Source of the DNA: Syntrophomonas sp. UBA4911
Lineage (GTDB): Bacteria > Bacillota > Syntrophomonadia > Syntrophomonadales > Syntrophomonadaceae
DNA: 16,154 nt
Direction: 5' to 3'
NCBI GenBank assembly: GCA_002398105.1
Contig: DHCD01000013.1
Coordinates: 14,635-30,788 of the forward strand
Of this stretch, positions 6,894 through 14,589 are shown piece by piece. How positions within the stretch are numbered: the stretch's first letter is position 1; every line of letters begins with the position of its first letter. The translations under genes and the position numbers were made by a program. A model generated the notes under the pieces. It was not told the DNA's origin. It saw nothing but the letters and a program-made list of their open reading frames with translations, and did not search any database.

Positions 6894-6910
6894 GGGAAGC
6901 TGAGTTGCTA
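6894..6910 (+). promoter_or_regulatory. Candidate sigma-54 (-24/-12) promoter upstream of the antiporter gene
   Basis: The bases GGGAAGCTGAGTTGCTA contain GG (6895-6896), exactly ten bases, then GC (6907-6908), with a perfect TTGCT at -12; the -24 half is weak (GGGAAG against TGGCAC). Transcription would start near 6920, some 60 bases before the ATG at 6980. The activator gene ends 56 bases upstream. Pattern evidence only. Confidence 0.33.
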
Positions 6911-6979
6911 CTCTGTTGTGAACGGCAGAGCTTTAGGAAAGGGTAGTTATGGAGCAAGAATAACGGAAGGCACTAATAT

Positions 6980-8962
6980 ATGGGTTCTTTAAGCAATATA
7001 GTAATAATATTTGGCCTGGCGGTAGGAGTCATATTCGTCTGTTCCCGATTAAAAATACCTTCTATTGTCGGTTTTTTGCTGACCGGAATACTGGCCGGCC
7101 CTCATGGCATGGCCCTTATTGAGTCTCCTGAACAGGTGCAGGTCACGGCTGAAATCGGGGTTATTTTCCTGATGTTCAGTATCGGGCTGGAGTTTTCCTT
7201 CAAAAACCTGAGAGAAATAAAAAGGAACGTTCTTCTAGGCGGCGGTTTGCAGGTACTGCTTACGGTGGCTCTTGTTGCGGCCATTGCCTGGGTCCTGGGC
7301 ATGCCGGCCAATCAGGCGGTTTTCCTGGGTTTTTTAGTTTCCCTCAGCAGTACCGCTATTGTATTGAAGCAACTGGGTGAAAAAGCGGAAATGGATACCC
7401 CCCAGGGAAAAATCAATCTGGGGATATTAATCTTTCAGGATATAATTGTTGTAGCCATGATGCTTTTTACCCCTCTGCTGGGAAACGTAACAGCCGAGAT
7501 GCAATCGCCGGGTCTTATCCTGGCCAAGACTGCCGGGGTTATCATACTGGTAATAGTGCTGGCTATGTACGCTATTCCCCCGTTACTCTATCAGATCACC
7601 CGCACCCAGAGCCGGGAACTGTTTCTGCTCAGCATTATTCTGATCTGTTTTGCGGTGGCCTGGCTGACTGCCAGTGCCGGACTGTCACTGTCTCTGGGGG
7701 CATTTCTGGCCGGTCTCATCATTGCCGAATCGGAATACAGCCACCAGGCTATGGCCAATATTCTGCCTTTCATTGATACTTTTACCAGTATTTTTTTTGT
7801 TTCCATCGGCATGCTGCTCAATATCCAGAATATGGAGGAAACTCTGGCCCTGGTATTAGGCTTTACCGTAATGCTTTTGCTGATAAAGGGTCTGGTTGCC
7901 CTGTTTACAACCATTGTCCTGGGTTATCCGCTGCGAACTGCTATAATAGTTGGCTTCAGCCTCTGTCAGGTGGGAGAATTCTCTTTTATATTGGCCCAGA
8001 GCGGTATTGACTACGGTCTGCTGGGAGAAAATCTCTATCAGGTTTTCCTGGCGGCTTCCATATTAACCATGATGATGACTCCCTTCTTAATGGATTTTGC
8101 CCCCCGTTTGGCGGGTGCTGTCTACCGCTGGCATCTGCCGGAAAGATTGAGAAGCGGGATTTTATCCTGGGCCAGTGACATAGAGGAACCGGTGTCAATG
8201 AAGGATCACCTGATTATTGTGGGCTATGGCATCAATGGCCGCAACCTTTCCCGGGCGGCGTCTTTTGCCGGAATTCCTTATGCTATCATGGAGATTAATC
8301 CCGAAACGGTAAAGTCGGAAAAAGAAAAGGGAGAGACCATTTTTTATGGTGATGCCACCCACGAAGTAGTTTTAAACAAGGTTAATATCGAATCAGCCCG
8401 GGTGATGGTCATAGCTATATCCGACTCAGTTGCGACGCGTCGGATCACTGATTCGGTAAGACGGATAAATCCCGCGATTCATATTATAGTACGGACCAGA
8501 TTCGTAGCTGATGTTCATGACCTGTACGAACTGGGCGCCAATGAGGTGATTCCGGAGGAATATGAAACCTCGGTGGAGGTTTTTGCCCGGGTTTTAAACC
8601 GCTACCAGATACCGGAAAATGAAATAGAATGCTGTATTGACCAGATAAGGAAAGAAGATTACGAAATGTTCCGCAACCGCTCCCGCAATGCCGCCGGGCA
8701 GTTGCCTCTGCCCCTGAGCGGAGTCGATATCGCTACGGTTTGGGTGGAACCATGGCATAGTGTTAACGGCAAAACCCTGGCAGAAATTAATTTGCGCAAA
8801 AATAGGGGCATAACGGTACTGGCTATTTACCGGGGACAGGAAATTATATCCAATCCGGGGGCGGACGATATAATTAAAGGTGGAGATAAACTTATTATTA
8901 TAGGTGAGCCCGCCCGGTTGCGGCAGGTAATTAAAGACATTGCCGGCAAGTCGCCGGCGTAA
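6980..8962 (+). CDS. KefB/KefC-like cation:proton antiporter with C-terminal RCK module
   Basis: Monovalent cation/proton antiporter of the CPA2 family, 660 residues, in the cytoplasmic membrane. Residues about 1-380 form an array of hydrophobic helices with the CPA2 features GFLLTGILAGPHG (31-43), FSIGLEF (66-72) and the ion-path motif IFQD (151-154). An RCK_N/TrkA-N domain follows at about 408-540 (GYGINGR at 415-421, acidic E438 at the end of the second strand, GDAT at 457-460). A TrkA_C domain spans about 577-656. The RCK part would gate transport by NAD(H) or another ligand. The GGAAGG site at 6965-6970 is 9 nt before the ATG. K+ or Na+ selectivity cannot be told from the sequence. It may help ion or pH balance and need not belong to the CoA cluster. 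Confidence 0.92.
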   Translation: MGSLSNIVIIFGLAVGVIFVCSRLKIPSIVGFLLTGILAGPHGMALIESPEQVQVTAEIGVIFLMFSIGLEFSFKNLREIKRNVLLGGGLQVLLTVALVAAIAWVLGMPANQAVFLGFLVSLSSTAIVLKQLGEKAEMDTPQGKINLGILIFQDIIVVAMMLFTPLLGNVTAEMQSPGLILAKTAGVIILVIVLAMYAIPPLLYQITRTQSRELFLLSIILICFAVAWLTASAGLSLSLGAFLAGLIIAESEYSHQAMANILPFIDTFTSIFFVSIGMLLNIQNMEETLALVLGFTVMLLLIKGLVALFTTIVLGYPLRTAIIVGFSLCQVGEFSFILAQSGIDYGLLGENLYQVFLAASILTMMMTPFLMDFAPRLAGAVYRWHLPERLRSGILSWASDIEEPVSMKDHLIIVGYGINGRNLSRAASFAGIPYAIMEINPETVKSEKEKGETIFYGDATHEVVLNKVNIESARVMVIAISDSVATRRITDSVRRINPAIHIIVRTRFVADVHDLYELGANEVIPEEYETSVEVFARVLNRYQIPENEIECCIDQIRKEDYEMFRNRSRNAAGQLPLPLSGVDIATVWVEPWHSVNGKTLAEINLRKNRGITVLAIYRGQEIISNPGADDIIKGGDKLIIIGEPARLRQVIKDIAGKSPA

Positions 8963-9025
8963 AACCAAGTTCTATTTCCCAATTGACCCTTGAATTTTGC
9001 GGGCGCTTATTATATCTTAAATATT

Positions 9026-9067
9026 GTAGGATGGAATACTGGATAAAATAGTAGGACGGTAGGATGG
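9026..9067 (+). repeat. Three GTAGGAYGG direct repeats in the aroF leader
   Basis: GTAGGATGG (9026-9034), GTAGGACGG (9051-9059) and GTAGGATGG (9059-9067) occur within 42 bases upstream of aroF, the last two sharing one base. They lie between the antiporter stop codon and the extended -10 at 9078. They could be a repressor site or a simple slippage duplication. Confidence 0.6.
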
Positions 9068-9077
9068 TGGGAAACAC

Positions 9078-9086
9078 TGGTATAAT
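9078..9086 (+). promoter_or_regulatory. Extended -10 promoter element upstream of aroF
   Basis: TGGTATAAT has a consensus TATAAT (9081-9086) preceded by the extended -10 TGN. There is no recognisable -35 hexamer 16-18 bases upstream. The start point would fall near 9092, inside the 5' arm of the adjoining hairpin, so transcripts from it could not form that hairpin. Candidate promoter of aroF-tyrA-aroA. Confidence 0.4.
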
Positions 9087-9127
9087 GCCATTGGTGATTT
9101 CTTCACTGATGGCTTTTCTGTTTTTTC
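9087..9127 (+). terminator. Rho-independent terminator or attenuator in the aroF leader
   Basis: GCCATTGGTGA (9087-9097) pairs with TCACTGATGGC (9103-9113) over 11 positions (two G-U pairs) around a 5-base loop. A T-rich tract of four T, CTG and six T follows to 9126. It lies 125 bases after the antiporter stop and about 80 bases before the aroF start. It may terminate the antiporter transcript, or attenuate the aro operon if the promoter is farther upstream. No T-box motif was seen. Confidence 0.7.
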
Positions 9128-9195
9128 TCACTTTTCGTCTGCAGGGTTTAAAACCAGACAATCATCCCCAGACTTTGAAAAGGAGGAAATCAAGC

Positions 9196-10197
9196 ATGAT
9201 TATTGTAATGGAAAAAAATGCTCCCACAGATGCGATTACAATGATAACCGGCAAACTGGAGGATAAGGGATTTCAGGTGCACTTATCCCAGGGTGTGGAA
9301 AGAACCATCATTGGAGCCATAGGGGAAAGAACTCAAGCGACCATGGAAATGTTTGAGACCATGCCGGGAGTGGAAAAAATCATTCCTATTTTGCAGCCTT
9401 TCAAACTGGCGTCCCGGGAGTTCAAACAGCAGCCCAGCATGGTAGCGGTGGGGAATAAGCTGGTCGGCGACGGCAGTTTGCAGGTAATAGCCGGCCCCTG
9501 TGCCGTAGAAGGACGGGAACTTTTTTTAGAAGTGGCCTGTATGGTAAAGGAGGCCGGCGCCACCATGCTGCGTGGGGGGGCCTTTAAACCGCGGACTTCA
9601 CCTTACTCGTTTCAAGGACTGGAAGAAGAGGGATTGGAAATATTGGCTGAAGCCCGGGAAGCGACCGGACTGCCGGTAGTCACCGAGATCATGGATCCCA
9701 GAATGATTGCTCTGGTAACCCGCTATGCCGATGTATTACAGGTAGGGGCCAGAAATATGCAGAACTTTTTCCTGCTGCGGGAGTTGGGCAAAATCAATAA
9801 ACCGATACTGCTTAAAAGGGGACCCTCGGCTACGGTAGAAGAATGGATAATGGCGGCCGAATACATTATTTCCAGCGGTAATCCCCAGGTAATAATGTGT
9901 GAACGGGGGATACGCACCTTTGAGAAATACACCCGCAACACGCTGGATTTAAGTGCGGTGCCGCTGATCAAGCAGCTCACCCATCTGCCGGTAATAGTTG
10001 ACCCCAGCCATGGCACCGGAAAGTGGAAACTGGTTGAACCCATGGCTCTGGCCGCAATCGGCGCCGGCTGCGACGGGTTGATGGTCGAGGTGCATCAGAA
10101 TCCTAATGAGGCTCTTTCCGACGGCCCTCAATCCTTGACCCCGGAGCATTTTAATTCTATGGTAAGAAAGATAAATGCTCTAAAAGCAGCACTATAG
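9196..10197 (+). CDS. aroF: 3-deoxy-7-phosphoheptulonate (DAHP) synthase, type I-beta with N-terminal regulatory domain
   Basis: First enzyme of the shikimate pathway: phosphoenolpyruvate plus erythrose 4-phosphate to DAHP. It has 333 residues. An N-terminal ferredoxin-like (ACT-like) domain spans about 1-70, as in the Thermotoga maritima enzyme where it carries tyrosine feedback control; a TIM barrel follows. Visible motifs are IAGPCAVE (98-105), LRGGAFKPRTSPYSFQG (125-141), GARNMQNF (184-191), LLKRG (205-209) and DPSHGTGK (269-276). Metal ligands are C102, H272, E298 and D309, the same numbers I recall for the Thermotoga enzyme. The frame is open upstream to 9064, but the ATG at 9196 is chosen because AGGAGG lies at 9181-9186 and the protein then begins as family members do. 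It heads an aro operon with tyrA and aroA. Confidence 0.96.
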   Translation: MIIVMEKNAPTDAITMITGKLEDKGFQVHLSQGVERTIIGAIGERTQATMEMFETMPGVEKIIPILQPFKLASREFKQQPSMVAVGNKLVGDGSLQVIAGPCAVEGRELFLEVACMVKEAGATMLRGGAFKPRTSPYSFQGLEEEGLEILAEAREATGLPVVTEIMDPRMIALVTRYADVLQVGARNMQNFFLLRELGKINKPILLKRGPSATVEEWIMAAEYIISSGNPQVIMCERGIRTFEKYTRNTLDLSAVPLIKQLTHLPVIVDPSHGTGKWKLVEPMALAAIGAGCDGLMVEVHQNPNEALSDGPQSLTPEHFNSMVRKINALKAAL

Positions 10198-10218
10198 CAA
10201 TGAACAGGAGAATGTTGG

Positions 10219-11298
10219 ATGCCATCTAACCTATTCATAATCGGACTGGGATTGATTGGAGGCTCGCTGGGACTGGCTTTGCGGGGGACACCTATGGTAA
10301 CCCAGGTCGCCGGTATGGACAGCGACCCGGAGACGGTGCGGAAAGCATTGCAAATCGGCGCTATAGATGTGAGCCGGTCACTGTCAGCGGGGGCGGCTCA
10401 GGCTGATGTAATAATAATCTGTACCCCCCTCAGCGCCTATCCCGGTATAATTGAGCGAATTAAACCCCATTTAAAAGCAGGCTGTATTGTCAGTGATGTC
10501 GGCAGTACCAAACAAACAGTCATGCAGGCTTTTCAGGAATTGCCGCCGCATATTTGGGGGATAGGCGGACACCCCATGGCAGGAGCCGAGGTTAAGGGCC
10601 TGATCGGTGCTGACCGTTACCTTTTTGAAAACGCCGTATATGTTCTGACCCCAGGTAAAACTGTTCCCTCCGAACAGATAGAATATCTGAGCAGACTCCT
10701 GGCAGCTACCGGCGCCAGAATCAAGCTTATGGAAGCCTCCCAGCATGATCGCCTGGCGGCAACTGTGAGTCATCTTCCCCATCTGTCGGCGGTGGCGCTG
10801 GTAAACCTTACCGGGGGGCGCGAAGACGATCTTTTGCTGGCGGCCGGGGGGTTCAGGGACAGTACCCGTATAGCTTCATCTACCCCGGAACTATGGGAAG
10901 ATATATTAATGTCCAATCGGGATATACTTCTGGAAAAACTGGACGGATTAATAAATGAGTTGACGGAAATAAAAAGAACGCTGCATTATAGGGATACGGC
11001 GACTCTGCATGAAAAATTGGCCCGGGCTAAAGCCATCAGGGATATTATACCCCAAGTACGCCGGGGATTGATGCCGGGCTTTTCCGATATTATCTGCATA
11101 GTGCCGGATAGACCGGGAATTATCGGCAGATTAGGTTCGATTCTGGACCGGCATAAAATAAATATAGTGGATATTGAAATCCTGCGTGCCCGGGAAGGTG
11201 ATGGAGGAACCATCCGCCTTGGGGTCCCTTCGCCCCAGGATGCCGGGCAGGCAGTGGAAGCCCTGACGGCAGACGGCATCAGAGCCTGGGTCAAATAG
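10219..11298 (+). CDS. tyrA: Prephenate dehydrogenase with C-terminal ACT domain
   Basis: Oxidative decarboxylation of prephenate to 4-hydroxyphenylpyruvate with NAD, for tyrosine synthesis. It has 359 residues. The Rossmann motif GLGLIGGSLG is at 9-18, DVGSTK at 93-98, the catalytic-histidine motif GGHPMAG at 116-122 (H118), SQHD at 174-177, SHLPH at 184-188 and GGFRDSTRIASS at 210-221. An ACT domain at about 291-359 (VPDRPGIIGRLGSIL) probably binds tyrosine or phenylalanine for feedback control. The start has CAGGAG at 10205-10210, 8 nt upstream; it begins 21 bases after aroF and 56 bases before aroA, so it sits in the same operon. Confidence 0.95.
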   Translation: MPSNLFIIGLGLIGGSLGLALRGTPMVTQVAGMDSDPETVRKALQIGAIDVSRSLSAGAAQADVIIICTPLSAYPGIIERIKPHLKAGCIVSDVGSTKQTVMQAFQELPPHIWGIGGHPMAGAEVKGLIGADRYLFENAVYVLTPGKTVPSEQIEYLSRLLAATGARIKLMEASQHDRLAATVSHLPHLSAVALVNLTGGREDDLLLAAGGFRDSTRIASSTPELWEDILMSNRDILLEKLDGLINELTEIKRTLHYRDTATLHEKLARAKAIRDIIPQVRRGLMPGFSDIICIVPDRPGIIGRLGSILDRHKINIVDIEILRAREGDGGTIRLGVPSPQDAGQAVEALTADGIRAWVK

Positions 11299-11354
11299 CT
11301 ACGGCCGGCCATGGCTGACGACTTGAATCTGACATTACCTATAGGAGGCAGGAG

Positions 11355-12644
11355 ATGGACAGCAGAACTATTGGCAAAACCAGACGGTTAAAAGGTGAAT
11401 TTACGGTGGCGGCTGACAAATCAATATCGCATCGCGCGGTAATTTTTTCCGCTTTGGCCGGTGGGAAGAGCGTAATCAGAAATTTTCTTCAGGCTGAAGA
11501 TACCATGTCGACCTGCAGATGCATAAGGGCTCTGGGCGCAGGCATAACCGACACCGGCTCCGAGCTGACAGTTAACGGCTGCGGCCTGCACGGGCTGAAA
11601 GAACCTCAAGCAGTACTGGACTGCGGTAATTCAGGAACTACTATGCGCCTGCTTACCGGCCTGCTGGCCGCTCAACCTTTCTTTTCCGTACTGAGCGGAG
11701 ACAGCTCTTTGCATCGGCGCCCTATGCGGCGGGTGATAAACCCCCTGGAACTGATGGGGGCGGAAATCCAGGGCCGTCAGGGCGGCAATTATCCGCCCCT
11801 GGCCATCAGAGGGAAGAGCTTGCAGGGCATTCGCTATGAACTGCCGGTAGCCAGTGCTCAGGTTAAGTCCGCCCTGATGCTGGCCGCCCTTAACGCCGAT
11901 GGAGTCACTGCAATCACCGAGCCGGAGAAATCCCGTGACCATAGCGAGAACATGCTTAAGGCCATGGGGGCTGCAATTCAGGTGAACGGACAAAGTATCG
12001 GGATTCATCCCGGCAAAGAACTGGAGACTCAGGATTTTCTGATACCGGGAGATATCTCGGCGGCAGCTTTTTTCCTGGTGGCTGCTGCCATTGTTCCTGG
12101 TTCCGAACTGAAAATAAGCCATATCGGGGTTAACCCTACCCGGGCCGGCATAATAGAAGTAATGCAGCAAATGGGAGCCCGGATCAAACTGGAGAATAAG
12201 CGGGTAATCGGCGGTGAGGCTATAGCTGATCTTATTATTGCTGCTGCGCCGCTGCGGGCGGTGAGAATCGAAGGGGAAATAATACCCCGGTTAATAGATG
12301 AGCTGCCGGTTCTGGCTGTAGCCATGGCTGCAGCCGAGGGAGAGTCGGCAGTCAGGGGAGCAGGGGAACTGCGGGTAAAAGAAACCGACCGCATAACTGC
12401 TATCTGCAGCGAACTCAGTAAAATGGGAGTAATGATTGCTGAACTGGAGGATGGCTTTATCGTAAAAGGAAAAGGAGGCCCTCTTCGGGGAACTCAGGTC
12501 AACAGTCACGGCGACCACCGTATTGCCATGAGCTTAGCGGTAGCAGCCTTGATAGCCGAAGGTGAAACCACCATCAACAATGCCGGGGCGGTAAACATCT
12601 CCTTCCCCGATTTTTGGCAACTGCTGGATACAATCCGCCGGTGA
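11355..12644 (+). CDS. aroA: 3-phosphoshikimate 1-carboxyvinyltransferase (EPSP synthase), class II
   Basis: Transfers the enolpyruvyl group of phosphoenolpyruvate to shikimate 3-phosphate, giving EPSP. It has 429 residues, normal length. Substrate motifs are ADKSISHR (20-27), GNSGTTMRL (91-99), SAQVKSA (167-173), KETDRI (342-347) and SHGDHRIAMSLA (384-395), with the catalytic Asp at 315 (LIDELP). The sequence carries the class II signatures RDHSE (194-198), SAQVK (167-171) and NPTR (260-263), with ADKS in place of GDKS. Class II enzymes are typically tolerant to glyphosate. AGGAGG at 11343-11348 is 6 nt before the ATG. It is the last gene of the aroF-tyrA-aroA set and converges with the minus-strand pair that follows. 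Confidence 0.96.
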   Translation: MDSRTIGKTRRLKGEFTVAADKSISHRAVIFSALAGGKSVIRNFLQAEDTMSTCRCIRALGAGITDTGSELTVNGCGLHGLKEPQAVLDCGNSGTTMRLLTGLLAAQPFFSVLSGDSSLHRRPMRRVINPLELMGAEIQGRQGGNYPPLAIRGKSLQGIRYELPVASAQVKSALMLAALNADGVTAITEPEKSRDHSENMLKAMGAAIQVNGQSIGIHPGKELETQDFLIPGDISAAAFFLVAAAIVPGSELKISHIGVNPTRAGIIEVMQQMGARIKLENKRVIGGEAIADLIIAAAPLRAVRIEGEIIPRLIDELPVLAVAMAAAEGESAVRGAGELRVKETDRITAICSELSKMGVMIAELEDGFIVKGKGGPLRGTQVNSHGDHRIAMSLAVAALIAEGETTINNAGAVNISFPDFWQLLDTIRR

Positions 12645-12668
12645 GCCATGAGATTCTGACCCACCGGC
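12637..12668. terminator. Inverted repeat between convergent aroA and RHH genes
   Basis: GCCGGTG (12637-12643, overlapping the aroA stop codon) is the exact inverse of CACCGGC (12662-12668), with an 18-base loop. It lies in the 28-base convergent gap and could act as a bidirectional terminator, but there is no real U-tract on the + strand. The loop contains TTCTGACCC, the motif also seen at 4248-4256. Confidence 0.4.
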
Positions 12669-12672
12669 AGCT

Positions 12673-12879
12673 TTATTCATCTTCCTGAGGGACAGAAGCA
12701 ATCGTCCTCTCGGTAGGGCTGGTTTGGTTTGAGGGCAGACGCCCCGATTCTTTAACGGCATTGCGCAATATATATTCGATATGGGCGTTGACACTGCGAA
12801 ACTCATCATCGGCCCATCTTTCCAGAGCATCATAGAGCTTCGGGTCTACCCGGAGCAAAAATTTCTTTTTGGCTGCCAT
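12673..12879 (-). CDS. Small ribbon-helix-helix (Arc/CopG-like) DNA-binding protein
   Basis: Basic-start protein of 68 residues. The strand KKFLLRVDPKLYDALERWADDEFRSVNAHIEYILRNAVKE (residues 5-44, read in two parts: a beta strand, then two helices) has the ribbon-helix-helix pattern of Arc-type regulators. The tail past 45 is polar and probably disordered. Its start codon lies 18 bases after the stop codon of the SPFH gene, with only a weak GGCGG-like site, so it is probably co-transcribed and translationally coupled. It may bind its own operon promoter. No toxin gene lies beside it, so a toxin-antitoxin role is not supported. Confidence 0.75.
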   Translation of the reverse strand: MAAKKKFLLRVDPKLYDALERWADDEFRSVNAHIEYILRNAVKESGRLPSNQTSPTERTIASVPQEDE

Positions 12880-12897
12880 TTTCTTGTACCGCCATTA

Positions 12898-13779
12898 CTA
12901 GTAAATACTGCCGGTATTAAGAATCGGCTGTGCTCCCCGATCGGAAACAATTGCCACCATCAGGTTATTTATCATGGCGACTTTACGCTCTTCATCCAGC
13001 TCGACAATGCCTTCTCTTTCCAGCTGGGCGATAGCCATTTGGGCCATTCCCACCGCACCTTCCACAATCTTCTGCCGGGCGGCAATGATGGCGTTGGCCT
13101 GCTGGCGCTGCAGCATGGCGCTGGCTATTTCGGTGGCATACGCCAGATGGGTCAGACGCGCCTCAATGACCTCCACTCCTGCAACCGCCAATCTCTCCTG
13201 TAATTCCCGGGCCAATTCCCGAGCTACTTCATCGGCATTGCCGCGTAGCGAATAACCGCCTTCTTCAAAATCATCGTAGGGATATTTGGTGGCAACATGG
13301 CGCAGGGCGGTTTCACTCTGGATTTCCACGAATTCCTCATAGTTGTCGACATCAAACAGGGCTTTGGCTGAATCAATCACCCGGAATACCACTACCGCAG
13401 CAATCTCCACCGGGTTGCCTTCAACATCGTTTACTTTAAGCGTTTTACTGTTAAAATTGCTGACCCGCAGGGAAACCTTACGTTGGGTGGACAGAGGTAC
13501 TTTGAACCATATTCCGGCCTCGCGGATACTGCCGATATACCTGCCGAAAAAAGTTATCACTTTGGCCTCGTTGGGCTGGACGATAGTGATGCCGGTTAAG
13601 GAGATAATGACTACCAGGATGAGTATGATTCCGGCAATAATATGCAGATAGTAGTATTCAAACGAAGCTTCGGCCAGTATTATCCCGTTGATAAACAGGT
13701 AAACTGCGGCCGCAGTCACTAGTATTGCCAGTAAAAGGGCGACGAATCCGTTTAATTTCCAGGCTTTGTATTCAGTCAT
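12898..13779 (-). CDS. SPFH/Band 7 domain membrane protein
   Basis: Stomatin/prohibitin-type protein of 293 residues, expected to be anchored in the cytoplasmic membrane and to form ring or raft-like assemblies. Two membrane helices lie at about 10-33 and 43-66, then an SPFH domain at about 67-225 (GITIVQPNEAKVITFFGRYIG at the start, VEIAAVVVFRV at 124-134, GVEVIEARLTHLAYA at 201-215). An Ala/Gln/Glu-rich helix at about 218-262 probably forms a coiled coil. The start is supported by AGGAGG on the minus strand (13793-13788), 8 nt upstream. It is transcribed divergently from cmk. Client or partner proteins cannot be named. It is not HflK or HflC by layout, having two helices rather than one. 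Confidence 0.88.
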   Translation of the reverse strand: MTEYKAWKLNGFVALLLAILVTAAAVYLFINGIILAEASFEYYYLHIIAGIILILVVIISLTGITIVQPNEAKVITFFGRYIGSIREAGIWFKVPLSTQRKVSLRVSNFNSKTLKVNDVEGNPVEIAAVVVFRVIDSAKALFDVDNYEEFVEIQSETALRHVATKYPYDDFEEGGYSLRGNADEVARELARELQERLAVAGVEVIEARLTHLAYATEIASAMLQRQQANAIIAARQKIVEGAVGMAQMAIAQLEREGIVELDEERKVAMINNLMVAIVSDRGAQPILNTGSIY

Positions 13780-13817
13780 GGGCTATACCTCCTGTATAAT
13801 ATTTTAATTATATCTAA

Positions 13818-13845
13818 ATGATATCATATAAATATTAAATTGCAA
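13818..13845 (-). promoter_or_regulatory. Promoter of the SPFH-RHH pair with overlapping palindrome
   Basis: On the minus strand TTGCAA (13845-13840) is followed after 16 bases by TATCAT (13823-13818), preceded by TGA as an extended -10. The -10 lies in the perfect 10-base palindrome ATGATATCAT (13818-13827), a possible operator, for example for the small RHH protein of the same transcript. Confidence 0.45.
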
Positions 13846-13873
13846 ACAAAATATCTGGTTTTTACCTTTCCGG

Positions 13874-13902
13874 TTTTACCTCCGGCACAGGTATGCTACA
13901 AT
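13874..13902 (+). promoter_or_regulatory. Sigma-A-type promoter of cmk
   Basis: TGCTACAAT at 13894-13902 is an extended -10 (TACAAT at 13897-13902). A weak -35 TTTTAC lies 17 bases upstream (13874-13879). Transcription would start near 13909, about 23 bases before the cmk ATG. Confidence 0.5.
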
Positions 13903-13931
13903 TAAAATTAATATATGTAGGTGGTTGGGTA

Positions 13932-14588
13932 ATGAAGATTGCTATTGATGGGCCGGCTGGTGCTGGAAAGAGTACGGTTGCCCGAAAATTAGCCAAAGAA
14001 CTTGGCTTTGTCTATATAGATACCGGTGCCATGTACCGGGTTCTGACTTTAAAAGCACTCCAGCGGGGGATAGACCTCCACAATGAAGAAGAATTAAATA
14101 AACTTGCTGCCAGTATTAAAATTCATTTCGAAAATAATTGTAAACAGCAGAAGGTGTTGTGTGACGGTGAAGATTTAACCGCTGCGATTCGCCTGCCGGA
14201 AGTGAATACTGCTGTCTCTGCAGTTGCCTCTTATTCCACTATCCGTAAAACTATGGTTGCCCAGCAACAGAATATGGCATCCGGCATTTCTGTCGTTATG
14301 GATGGGCGTGATATCGGGGAATGCGTGCTGCCGGATGCAGAATATAAATTTTTTATTACTGCCGGCGTTGAGGAAAGAGCCCGAAGACGTGCTGCTGAAT
14401 TGGCTGAGAAGGGCTTAAATATGGATTATAATGCTATCTTACAGGAAATAACCAGACGCGATAAAAATGACTCCGAAAGATCAACCGGAGCCCTGAAGAT
14501 TTTACCTGAATCAATAGTTATAGACAGCAGCGCGATGAGCATTGAACAGGTTCTGCAGAGAATGCTGACCATCATTCGGGGGGAATGA
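13932..14588 (+). CDS. cmk: Cytidylate kinase
   Basis: Phosphorylates CMP and dCMP to the diphosphates with ATP. It has 218 residues, close to the usual ~220. The P-loop GPAGAGKST is at 7-15, DTGAMYR at 30-36, the insert motif RLPEVNTAVSAVA follows, then VMDGRDIGECVLPDA and the lid arginines (RARRRAAEL, RRDKNDSER). The ATG at 13932 is chosen over the in-frame start at 13893, because AGGTGG (13919-13924) sits 7 nt upstream, the P-loop then falls at its normal place, and 13893 would lie over the promoter. The plsC start follows its stop by one base, so cmk-plsC are coupled, a common Clostridia order. Confidence 0.96.
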   Translation: MKIAIDGPAGAGKSTVARKLAKELGFVYIDTGAMYRVLTLKALQRGIDLHNEEELNKLAASIKIHFENNCKQQKVLCDGEDLTAAIRLPEVNTAVSAVASYSTIRKTMVAQQQNMASGISVVMDGRDIGECVLPDAEYKFFITAGVEERARRRAAELAEKGLNMDYNAILQEITRRDKNDSERSTGALKILPESIVIDSSAMSIEQVLQRMLTIIRGE

Positions 14589-14589
14589 T

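Noticed and set aside
8941..8957. GCCGGC repeat at the end of the antiporter gene as terminator
   Set aside because: Six-base GC stem inside the coding end with no U-tract after it.
9064..9195. N-terminal extension of aroF by 44 residues with a hydrophobic stretch
   Set aside because: It runs across the hairpin and U-tract; a strong AGGAGG precedes the ATG at 9196, and the catalytic residue numbers then fit the family.
12673..12879. RHH gene as antitoxin of a toxin-antitoxin pair
   Set aside because: The coupled neighbour is an SPFH membrane protein, not a small toxin, and no toxin-like frame is adjacent.
13883..13897. CGGCACAGGTATGCT upstream of cmk as a -24/-12 sigma-54 site
   Set aside because: The GG to GC spacing is nine bases instead of ten, and cmk is a housekeeping gene with a fitting extended -10 that overlaps it.
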